Position numbers and translations under genes: made by a program. Below are positions 9,893-19,741 of a DNA stretch of 64,000 nucleotides, piece after piece. Positions within the stretch are counted from its first letter, which is position 1. Each line of letters opens with the position of its first letter. Location of the stretch: assembly GCA_029298735.1 (NCBI GenBank), contig JANSLP010000179.1, forward strand, positions 1 to 64,000. The letters are read 5' to 3'. Source of the stretch: Ophiostoma sp. CBS 140.51. Its lineage: Eukaryota; Ascomycota; Sordariomycetes; Ophiostomatales; Ophiostomataceae. The notes below the pieces were generated by a model. The model searched no databases and was not told the origin of the DNA. It saw nothing but the letters and a program-made list of their open reading frames with translations.

Positions 9893-11822
9893 ATGACGCT
9901 CGACGCGACAGAACGAGCGACCTACGAGGCCGAGTCGCAGCAACTGCGTGTGGAGCTCAAGACATGGGAAACGACCTGGGCACGCGAGCACGGCGGTGCA
10001 AAGCCAGCCCGTGAAGACATCTCAAAAAACCCAGATATTGGTACGTGATGTTCCAAAGAAAGAAGGATATAGGTGTTGCTTATTCTATCATGCCCCTCTA
10101 ACATACCCAGCCAAAAAATACAAGGCATACAACCACACCCGGGCCGTCCTCTCCGGCAAGGTCTCAACGAAATCCGACGCGAAGAAAGATGAGGCACGAC
10201 GGAAACGGAAGCAGTCGACGGCGGCAGCACTAGCAGACACTGATTCTACACAGCTCATGCAGACTCCCTCGAAGCGGATGCGCGCCACCGTCACGCGAGC
10301 AACACCATCCCGCGCTCCGGCCGCTACACCGACACAAGGTGGCGCTAGTTACCTCGACGCGCACCTCAACATGACCCCCTCAATCTCGCGCAAGCTCTTC
10401 AGTCCCGTCGTACCTACCTCAATCGGACCAACACCACAGCGCGACGGCCGCGTCCTGGGCCTCTTTGATGTCCTTAACGAGGAGGAAGAGAAGCGTAAGA
10501 AGCGAAACTCCATTGCGGCCACACCGTCAAAACGTGCGGCAGCAGAAGCAGAGGCGGCGGCAGCAGCAGCGGCACAGGGAGCCGGAAATTTGGCAGTTCC
10601 ATCCTCAACAGCCTTGCTGGATGCAACACCTCGCAAGCAGACACTCAACATCCACCACTACAAGAGCGACGACGAAGAAGATGAAGAAAGCACAGTCAAT
10701 GCCCGCCGGTTAGGTCGCACACCCATGTCCTCGGGCCGGAGAAACCTGCTCAACCACTTTACGGCAGGCGGCAACATCCCAGCAGCATTCAAAACTGGTT
10801 CAGAAACAAAGACACGCGACAGCAGCGGCGTGCTCGGAACGACGCCTTTGAAGCCACGCAACAACGACAACCAAAACTACATGACACAGCAGCTTCTGAC
10901 GACCCCCTCCAAGGGCAGCGGCAATAACAGCACCCATCCCTTTGCGACCCCCGCCTTCCTACGCCGAACATCCTCAGCCCTGCCGCCCGTCGACGAAAAT
11001 GGCGAGTTCATGTCGCCACCCAACAAGCTACGTTTGCCACGGAAACCGCTTGTGCGTGGTCTCAGCAGTGTCCTGGCAAGTCTGCGCAAGGCCGAGGACG
11101 AGCAGCTCGACGAGCAGCTGGACGTGCTACGGGATCTGGAGAACAGTATGGACATGAAGGCGCCACCACCACTGTCGAAGCCCAAGCCGAAGGCCACCAC
11201 GTCTGCAGTAGCATCAACGGCACCAGCACCACAGAAGACCCTAGACAACGGTGTACAAGTCGAAGACAGCCAGTTGCAAGACCCACACGAACAGGAGCTA
11301 CAAGAGCTCGAGCAGTACGAACAGGAACTGGGGCCCGATGACGAACAACAACGGCCCCGCCTCCTCGGTGGCTTCGACGACGAGGGGCTATACGACAGCG
11401 ACCCCGAGGAGCAGGTTGGCCGCGACGGCCAGCCCCTGCGTGTCTACAAAAAGAAGGGCCAGAAGCGCACGACCCGCCGCTTCAACATTCGCCCAACACG
11501 CACAAAGCGGCCTGTCCCCGGTACTATGCCCGACGAAGCGAGCGGCAGCGAGGACGACGAGAACGAAGTGGAAGGCGGCAGCCTGGCACCTCTGTCCAGC
11601 TCCGAGTTTGGCTCAGATGCCGAGGATGGCCCGGGCAAGGTGAGGACCACAAAGAAGGCAGCCGACAAGAAGACGACCGAGAAGAAGACAGACGGCCCGG
11701 TGAAAAAGGCGGTGCGCAAGGTCAACGAGCTAGCCCATGCGAACTTCAAGCGTCTCAAGTTGCGCAACCATGGCTCCAAGGGCGGGCCTGGGTTCAACAG
11801 CCGTTTCCGCCGGAAACGGTAG
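9893..11822 (+). CDS. SLD2: DNA replication regulator Sld2 (Drc1)
   Basis: Sld2 is phosphorylated by S-phase CDK and then binds Dpb11 to load the CMG helicase at origins. Exons 9893-10040 and 10111-11822, joined by a 70-base intron (GTACGT...CCCAG), give 619 residues. The N-terminal Sld2 domain is clear: LRVELKTWETTWAREHGG, then DISKNPDI across the junction into AKKYKAYNHTRAVLSGK. The middle is disordered and rich in TP sites (QTPSKR, ATPSKR, ATPRKQ, RTPMSS, TTPSKG, ATPAF), as expected for a CDK target. The C-terminus ends with a basic block, HANFKRLKLRNHGSKGG...FRRKR, conserved in fungal Sld2 and associated with DNA binding. Two MCB boxes lie upstream. Third positions are GC-rich like the neighbours. 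Confidence 0.93.
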
Positions 11823-12644
11823 TCTGCCTGGTGGGAAAGGGAAGCAGCACGATACCAGATGAAAGTACAAGTAGAAGGGATGGCATAGGGATAGGAAAGT
11901 TTTGGGATTGGAATGACTTGTTATCTTGGATTTTTGACACGACAGAAACGACTACATAGCGCCATACAAATTTATGATTTATACACAGAATCAAAAGTAA
12001 ACAGCAGTGACTGCGTGACCCAGAACATATATCTAAAATTGAATTGAGCTCGAGCATCGATCAAGAAATGATAATCTTATAAATAGAGAATCAGATCTCA
12101 GTCGGCGATCTTGCATCATCCGCCTAAATATCATAAAAATAGCACAATCAATGGAGCCCAAAGAAAACAATGGGCAGAGATTGAGTATTTGTGTTTCTGG
12201 AGATTGCCAAGACAACAAATGGCGATAGCTACGGTGGACTCGCGACATTTCGAGCTATCCATTCGGGGCCATCTTTTATTTCTTTTCGCAATCTTGCAAG
12301 GTGCTCCAAGAGCTCCTTCCTGCAACAGTCAAATATCCGAATTCTCCGTCTTTCCAGCGTTTCGTTTCGTGATTTGGGAGGGGCTGGGTTTTGGTGGTTG
12401 CTGGGTGCAACTAGGAAGGGGCAGGTGCAGGCAGGTGCAAAGGATGGCCCCTGCTATTTTACGATTTTTTTCAGAATGCTGGGAACAACGCCCGTCTCCG
12501 AGATTTTAGCGCCCAAAGAGGCAAAGTAGCGACTCGGGCCGTCGTCATTCTGAGAGCAGAATTCGTGTAAGAAAAGAAGAGGAGAGAGCCCAGCTTTTGT
12601 CCATTTTTCACGGCAACACGACGTCCTCCATTTCGTTGGATTTC

Positions 12645-12671
12645 CTTGCTTCGCTTGCTTCGCTTGCTTCG
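12645..12671 (+). repeat. Tandem repeat, three perfect 9-base units
   Basis: CTTGCTTCG is repeated exactly three times, followed by a partial fourth unit. It lies in non-coding DNA between SLD2 and FIG1. Confidence 0.9.
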
Positions 12672-13139
12672 CTCCTGCCTGTTGCCAGAGCAGTGGAGAA
12701 CAGGGTATTTTGGTGCAAATATAGCAGGCGCCGAGTGCGCTAACAAGAGCTCTCACCCAAAGCTATCTGGGAAGGTGGGGCTAGAACCTGGGCGGCGGCC
12801 ACGCCCCACGCCAGGCCTATTCTAGTATTACACACAAAATTTGTACTGCATAGACCGTGTCTCCCAGCCAACGCACCAGCCCCCCAGGTAATTGTTGACA
12901 TCACGGCAAACGCCACCTGTGCCCCTTGCACCTGCCCCCTTTTGTCTGGCAGACAGCCCAAGAGAGACGAAACGGCCGCTCCTACCTTGTAAGTCACCAG
13001 GCAAGCGACGGCTAGGCGACCAAGTGTGGTACCTTGCTCACAAGTATCTTTTGCATAGCAACGCCGCTCTGAGTGACAAGGCATTCAATTCCCTGCTTCC
13101 AAGAACGTGAGAAAAGTAAGAAAAGAAAGAGCGACCACA

Positions 13140-13640
13140 TGCGTAACTTCCTCCTGTCTTCCACTCTCCTCTCGCATTCCATTTCCCTTTTCTCTTTCCC
13201 TCTCCCCATTCCTTTTCCATTTTTTCCTCCTTCACACCATCTCCAAACATACAACTTTTTCCAACATACCAACCATCGCCAACTTGTCATCGAGTTGCAC
13301 ACTTTCGAATTCCCTAACCACCACTAATCGACTGCAGGCTACGAATTCACTCCTTTGTCTCTCTGTTCCGCCTCCGACTTTGACCTCTCATTTTCTACTC
13401 TTCTACTCCTCGCGCGATCGCTCTCTATCCTTCTGTCTCTCCTTGATCTCTCGGCTTTTCGATCTACACTCTCTTCTGCCTTTCTCAAACAAAAGATTCC
13501 CAAGACAAACAAACCCAATCTTTTGTTTTGACGAAAAGAGGATACTCAAAATCGTGATTTCTAAGTCTCAAGCGATTCGCTTTCTCTCTCTCTCTCTCTC
13601 TCTCCGCCCCATCTCTTCTCTTTCCCCGTTTCTCTCTCGC
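13140..13640 (+). promoter_or_regulatory. Pyrimidine-rich leader/promoter tract with (TC)11 upstream of FIG1
   Basis: About 500 bases are strongly C+T-rich on the plus strand, ending in an uninterrupted (TC)11 run at 13583-13604. CT-rich tracts next to transcription starts are common in filamentous fungi. The position, 350-850 bases before the FIG1 start, suggests a core promoter or a long 5' UTR; no TSS can be proven. Confidence 0.5.
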
Positions 13641-13993
13641 TGATTGCTCTTGGTTTTATCAAACGACGTTTCAATTCTCCAGGTCTTCCTGTGTACGATC
13701 AGCCAAAAACCGTTGGCGCACATTCCTGTCGAGCGAGACGAGCCGAAGCGCAAGACAACAACTTGCCCAAAGAAAAGGGACCATTCCAGCAAAGTTCCTC
13801 ACAGATCGATCGGTCACATTCCTCTCGTGTGCACGAGGCGCCTCGACTCTCTACGCGAGCATTCACCGCGAGGCCCCCCTCAAGACAAACTATTTTCGTC
13901 ATTGAGCGCGGCGTGGCTTTCTGGGTGGACAGTCACCCCTAATACCCGCATCTCAAGGCGGCGCGCGCACTTCGGCGCAGCTTCCGTGTCGCC

Positions 13994-14946
13994 ATGCCGT
14001 CAGGCGGCGTTGTGCAAGTCGGGTGGTACCGATACATACCATTTCTCGGTTACCACCATGTGTTGATGATTTTGATTGCTGTGGCAATAATTCTTCTATG
14101 TACGTCCTTTCCCCAAGCTCAGGCGCGACAGCGATTCACCTTTTTCCCTCTCGAGAGCCGCATACTAACTTTTGTCTTCAAGCTCTACTCCTCGCGGGCT
14201 GTTCATCATCCAGTCCCCTCATCCCCGGCATCTTCTTGTTGTCGCTCTACTACGAACATTATACTGCTGTCCCCAGCACGGCGCAAGTTGACTACAATGT
14301 CAACTCTGCCATCAGCAATATCGTTGGCTCGGCCCATATGCAGGCCCGTGTCGGTTACTTTGGCATCTGCGTCAACCCCGACGGCGGCTCATGGTTGTGC
14401 TCGAACAATGCTACGGCCCTGGCTAATGAGGTCAGCGTCGACCAAGATCCTCTCAACCTAATTTGGCTCGCCAGTCAGTTCAAAGACATGATTGTCTTTC
14501 CGTATTTGATGTGAGTCTTGTCCCTGACCCCTTTTGATACCGCCTTTCCGACAGTATATTAACCACATACCAGCATCATTGCTATCATCTTTGCTTTCAT
14601 CTGCCTCCTTCTTCTAGCCACATTCCCTGGCTGGCACGAGGAGGAAGACAGTGAGGGTTCCGAGCGTGAGGTGAAGCCTTTCCCGTCTCGATTCGTTTCG
14701 CAGATCTCGCTTGCCATTATCTTTGTGGCGTCAATTTTCGTTCTCGTGTCTGTGTTGTGGCAGCATACCGCCTCGGTGGCGGCCAGCATCATTGCCCAGG
14801 ATCTAGGCAATGGCAGTGTCAAGTCGGGTGTCGGTGCTAGCGCGATAGCAATGGGCTGGTTCTCATTCGCCCTGCTTATCGTGGTGACCATTGGCCTGTT
14901 GGTCATGATCCTGAGTATCAGAGTACTGAATCAGCTAGCGGACTGA
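13994..14946 (+). CDS. FIG1: Fig1-type membrane protein (calcium uptake and mating fusion)
   Basis: Fig1 is a claudin-like plasma-membrane protein that supports low-affinity calcium influx and cell fusion during mating or hyphal growth. Three exons (13994-14099, 14183-14510, 14574-14946) have canonical introns of 83 and 63 bases and give 268 residues. A first hydrophobic segment (about 20-40, HHVLMILIAVAIILL) is followed by an extracellular loop with the family signature ARVGYFGICVNPDGGSWLCS. Three more membrane segments follow: near MIVFPYLIIIAIIFAFICLL (split by intron 2), ISLAIIFVASIFVLVSVLW and WFSFALLIVVTIGLLVMIL. The second intron joins AT to C to make Ile, which keeps the helix hydrophobic and confirms the acceptor. 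The gene is preceded by a long pyrimidine-rich leader and converges on the GH47 gene. Confidence 0.9.
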
Positions 14947-16434
14947 GGAACTCCAACAGCTGAATGAGTGTACGATGATGCACTTGTACGGGCTTCGTTT
15001 TTCTATAATTTGAAGCAAACAATTGACGACCCAACGAAATAAAACCGACACACCCCGGTTTACGGTTCACAACACCGCATCGAAACAACATCAACAAAAC
15101 AGCTAGATGCTGGCAAGCTTGATCACGACTACGACGACTATGACACAAACACACCGACACCATTCGACGACGATTACGGGCAGGGCCCCATTGGATGTGC
15201 CATGAACAGAGCCGCGATGAGGAACGAGTTTTCTCAACATAATCGACGATGCTCTCTCTGGCCCATTAATGCTGCGGCTCTGGGCGGGCTTAACTGACCT
15301 GCCACGCGACACCGAATTTGATATCAATTATCACGGCAACAACGGCAACATGTATGTATATAGACAACGGGATTTTTGGGGCTACCATTTGTTATGTTTT
15401 AATTTTTTGTGTGTTTGTCTATTTTTGCTATGGTTATTTTTGGCTTTTGTTTTACTTTGGCGTTTGCACGAAAGAGAGCGATTTTTTTCCTGTTTTCCAC
15501 AAAATGAACACGAAAGTGGTTGAGCATGTACTGAAAGTGAAAAATCCATCAAATGTGTGTATGGGGCGGGCTTGGTTTTGATATGGAGACTTAGAGGGGG
15601 AAATAATTTGCAAAAGGGAATATCTGGGATGGTGGACATATGAAAATGGACAATCTTGGAAGGGAACAATCTAGATAGGAATCCAACTCCACACTAATTA
15701 CTACTGTTTGTTTACTCTGATCGTGAATATTGACTGATTATGTGGAAATTGAACAGCCTTTCTTTTATAACAATATCGGTATATTGACATATTAATGCTC
15801 CATATATAATTGGTTGGTTATATCGCCGCTTGTTTAAGTTTCTATGCGTTGTAGCCAGGTCGACGCAGGTCTCACGATGGTAGTCTTGTACAGTTCTACA
15901 TGTTGAACAAATGATTTCGAAGATATAGTAAATGTTTTATGTTTATACTCGGATTCTTTTTCTTGTGTTTCTACGAAGTCACACTTTTTTGGAATTTTTT
16001 TTTTCTAAAACTTATATAATGAAAAGAAAAAAAAGGAAAAAAATGAGAAACCATCCAAAGCGCCCCCCAAAAAGCACGACTACGTGTATTTTCATCACTT
16101 TAGGCAAGTTTCTTATTTGTAACGTAAACCACGTTTGTGGTCTATACCAAAGAGATTCCTTTTTTTGCTCACTGACGCCTGTTTGTCAATAATAAGCGGT
16201 TGGTATGATAAACCAAGTAATAAAACCGAGCCAAAAACAGCAATAATAAAAGCAAATAATGATGCCAAAAACAAAAAGGACAAAATGAAAATAATAAAAT
16301 ACAGCAAGGTATCGGTAATCGCTCTTTCTAGGTATTCCTCGGCCCCTTTTATGAAGAGGTCAACACTCCATCCACATCTCACAGGGTATTGTTTCTAACC
16401 ACATCCTACTCTATCATCCCCTATGCGCTTTGGT
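14947..16434. other. AT-rich convergent spacer between FIG1 and GH47
   Basis: About 1.5 kb between two 3' ends. From about 15340 to 16330 the DNA is clearly AT-rich, with poly-T and poly-A runs (for example around 15998-16040) and several AATAAA-like words that could serve polyadenylation on either strand. No coding region or transposon remnant was recognised. Confidence 0.5.
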
Positions 16435-19400
16435 CTATGTCGGCCGCTTGAAGGGATGGGCCTCCGTGTTCAGGACATAGTCGTCCAAGCTGATAACATC
16501 GGGTGTGGTAAACAACAAGTAAAAGTACTTGAGCGTCTCGGCGAACCAGAAACTCTCCATATTGTCGAGCTGGTTGGTATCACCCGCCGGATCGGCCAAC
16601 ACGTCGCCAATGGCACTGTGGCCGAACTCGGTGCGTGTGGCGTGGACCACGGCCTGCCACATGCGCCAGCCCTTCTCCTGCCACACAGTATCACCCGTGA
16701 TGCGGTACATGTACCACACAGACTCGATGGCCTCGGGCCGCAAAATGTAGCGCTTGTCGTTCATGCTGACGAAGCCGGGGACGAGCTTGTCGCGGTCGAT
16801 GCGGTTTTGGACAAACTCCTCGTGCGTCTCCGGACGGCGAGGCATGGCCGGGATAACAAGATCGGGGAGGGGCTTCTTCTCTGCTGCTGGTGGCGGTGCC
16901 GCGGCAGCGTTGGCAGCTGGTGCGGCAGCAACAGGAGCAGCAGGAGTAGCGGGGGCAGCGGGGGCGGCAGCGTTGAGATCCATCTCGCTCTGGAGGGTTT
17001 TTTCCTTTTCGTTGATGGCGACAATATCCGCTGCTGTGACCGGTGTCGTGTCGGCACCGACGACGGAACGCTTGCCAATATTGGCGTCGCCAAGGGGCGT
17101 TTCAGGGGCAGGCGGGGCAATCTCGACTGCGTCTGCGGGAGCCGAGGAGTTGTTGGCCAGCTCAGCGTTCTCGGCTGCCTTGCGCTCGCGATCTAGCTCC
17201 TCCATGCGGGCCTTCTGCAGCTCCTGGATCTCGTCCTTCTTGATGGTCCACGCCTTCATACGCTCTTCGTAGTCGAGCATCTGCTGGGTGCGCCAAGCCG
17301 TGTTGGGGTCCAGCTTCTCGTACCAGGCCGTCTCGTTCCATGGGCAGTAAGTCATGTTGGCACATGGCGTAATGATGGACCATTCGGGCATGACGCCCAT
17401 GGGCATCGCTTCGTATGCCCAGGCGCAGCCGTCGGCCAGCTTGGCGCCAATCTCAACATCCTCGGGGCGGTCAAAGATACGACCGCCCATGGCAAACATG
17501 CCGCCGAGGAAGCAGGTCAAGTGCGTGACCTCGTAAGTGTAGGTCAGGTCCTTGTCTGTGCCGTCACGACTAGACACCTTGGCCGAGAAAAGGATATCAC
17601 GCGTATCATCCTTGATGAGGGGGCGGAAAAGCAGGTATTTCTTGACTGCATCGGCCACCTTTTCGTGCATGGCCTGGTACTTGGGAACAAGGCCACCAAG
17701 GAGAAGGAATTGCTGAAAATGAAGTTAGTATAAGGTTTTGGAACACAACGAGGCTCAACTTCAATATACATGCCTTTGGGAAATATTCATAGGTGGAGTC
17801 TTGGCTTCCACCCATGCTGTACGACCCCTGACCATAGCCACCGGCCGTCAGGCCTTGCGGGATGCAGTCAAATTTGGCGACCTGGCCATTCGCAGCGATA
17901 GGAGCCGATGCCGGCTTGTTAGCGGCCTGCAGACCAGAGCTAGTCTTGATGATAGGCACGGGGGGCACGGTGTCCGCAGAATGCGCGCTGGCGACCTGTC
18001 CCGTGTTGCCGTTGGGGACGACTGACGACGACACTGCTCCAACAATATCACGCTTGCCAATAGAGGCACCGTTCAGCTCGTCGGCACTAAGATCGGCCTT
18101 GTCAACCTTATGGAACTCGCCAGTAGCGGGCTTGTCTCCCGTGGCCGGGTTGACACGGAACTCAAGATCTGGGGGCATGGTCTTGGCGATCGCCACCTTG
18201 TCCTGGGCCACCATGGGGTCGGAGGCAGGTTGTTTTGGCTTGTAGCCCTCGGGCTCGGTCTCAGTGTCGTTTGCGGCGGCCATCTGCGACTTGGCTAGTT
18301 TGCTGGCATTCTCCGCCTCTAGGATGGCGGCGGCCGTCCGGTTGCAGCCCGATGCATCGATATGCTCGGGGAAGATACCGGGAAGGGCCGTTCCGTTAGG
18401 GCGGTTCTGCCAATCCTCAAAGCCATCCGTGATGCGGGCAATGGCGTCGTAGTACTTGTGGTGGCCGGTGAGCTGGGCGAGACGGGTGAACTCCATGCTC
18501 ATGGATCCCAGCTCGGCCACACTGGCACTGCTGGAGGCAGCCTTGGGTTGCGAGTAGAAGGCAGGCTTCCAGTTGTAGTAGAGGATGGGCATGCGGTTGG
18601 GAGTGTCGAAGACGCCCATGAGAATTTCAGCAAGCTCGACGGCCTTGGACAGGAGCGCAGGGTATTTGCCCTTCTCGCCGCCCGAGATGTCGTATGCAGC
18701 AATGAGACCACCCAAATAGCGAATAATAGTCTCAAAGACGGGGATCTCGCTGCGGTACGGGGTAGTGGTAAAGTCAATCTCCTTGACCGCCTCGTACGCC
18801 GCGTCAAACTCATCATACATCTCCATGATCCATAGCGTGTCTAGAGCATCGACCAGGGAGGCAGCCCAGCCACAGAAGGGGTCACGAGAACCCTTGGAAA
18901 CGGGTGCAAGTTCGTCGTGGGTCCAGGCGTACGTGCGGTAGCCGGACCAGGCATGCTCCATCTCGCTGCGCACAGCGGCAAGCCGCGATTCGCGGATCTC
19001 GCGGGCGGCGTTGGACTCGGCGGCGAACTTGTGCTGGATTTTGGGAATAGGCTTTGGCGAGCCGGTCGGAAGCAAAATAAGAGACTCTTCGGGGATGGGG
19101 AAGTGCTCGTTCATCTTCATCCAGTGGATGACGCTGGTCGAGAAAATCGGGGTCGTCTTGGCCGTGGCGCCGGCGGCGACTAAAACGGCGGTTTCTTGAA
19201 GAGGGGCAGGAGGGTTCACTTGCTGAACACGGTTCGAGTCGAATGCGCCATCCTCTTCAGATGAGGAAGCTGGTGTCTCTGTTTGTTGGGGCGCTGCCGG
19301 TTTTGGCGATCGTGGCCCCGTAGGCAGACCGTAGGACCCCTTGACTTCGAGGCTTGTGTGTAGTTGTGGGATGCGCATCGACTCCGGTTCTGGAGCGACC

Positions 19401-19741
19401 ACCTTTTCGGCCGGCTTCTCGATTGGCTTCTCGATTGGCTTCTCGATTGGCTTCTCGGCCTGGACTTTCGGTGTGTTCACGTCGGGTGTGCCCACGAAAG
19501 GCGCAGCAGCTTGGGGAGGGGCGCCCGCGCCGGAGTTGCTGTTTGTGCCGTCATGACTGCTGTCGGTGCCGGAGCCTGAGCCTGTACTTGATTCGCCGTC
19601 GGGCGGTGCTGAGTAGCCCTTGTAGATAGTTGTGTGGTGGGCGCTTAATTGGGAGTTGTGCGACAGGCGGAATATGAGGAAGAGGAAAAAGGCGGCGCCA
19701 AAGACGAAGACGCGGTACCTTCTGAATCGCAGCAATGCCAT
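16435..19741 (-). CDS. GH47 class I alpha-1,2-mannosidase with two large insertions
   Basis: Glycoside hydrolase family 47 enzymes trim alpha-1,2-mannose from N-glycans in the secretory pathway. Exons 17774-19741 and 16435-17712 give 1081 residues, about twice the usual catalytic size. The 61-base intron starts GC (AAG|GCATGT) and ends CAG; only this splice joins STYEYFPK to QFLLLGGLV in frame. Residues 11-25 form a type II signal anchor, followed by a disordered stem with EKPI repeats (97-113). The GH47 domain begins near 247. Visible landmarks are RDPFCGWAASLVDALDTLW, the SMSMEF acid (Glu417), RPEAIES (about 981-987), ESFWFAETLKY and the C-terminal Thr-Glu-Ala-His-Pro (about 1072). Two low-complexity insertions (about 475-622 and 790-945) interrupt the domain and share the motif IGKR-x-VGA. 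Golgi or ER lumen is likely. Confidence 0.9.
19416..19451 (-). repeat. Three perfect 12-base units coding EKPI repeats
   Basis: TTCTCGATTGGC is repeated three times inside the GH47 stem region. On the minus strand it encodes consecutive Glu-Lys-Pro-Ile units, followed by a diverged Glu-Lys-Pro-Ala. The copy number is likely variable between strains (inference). Confidence 0.9.

Larger units (their letters stand above)
11823..13993. other. Spacer between SLD2 and FIG1
   Basis: About 2.2 kb without a supportable gene. It contains a 9-base triplet repeat (12645-12671) and a strong pyrimidine tract (13140-13640, annotated separately). The stretch 13640-13993 is probably the FIG1 5' leader. Open frames here lack domains. 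Confidence 0.5.
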
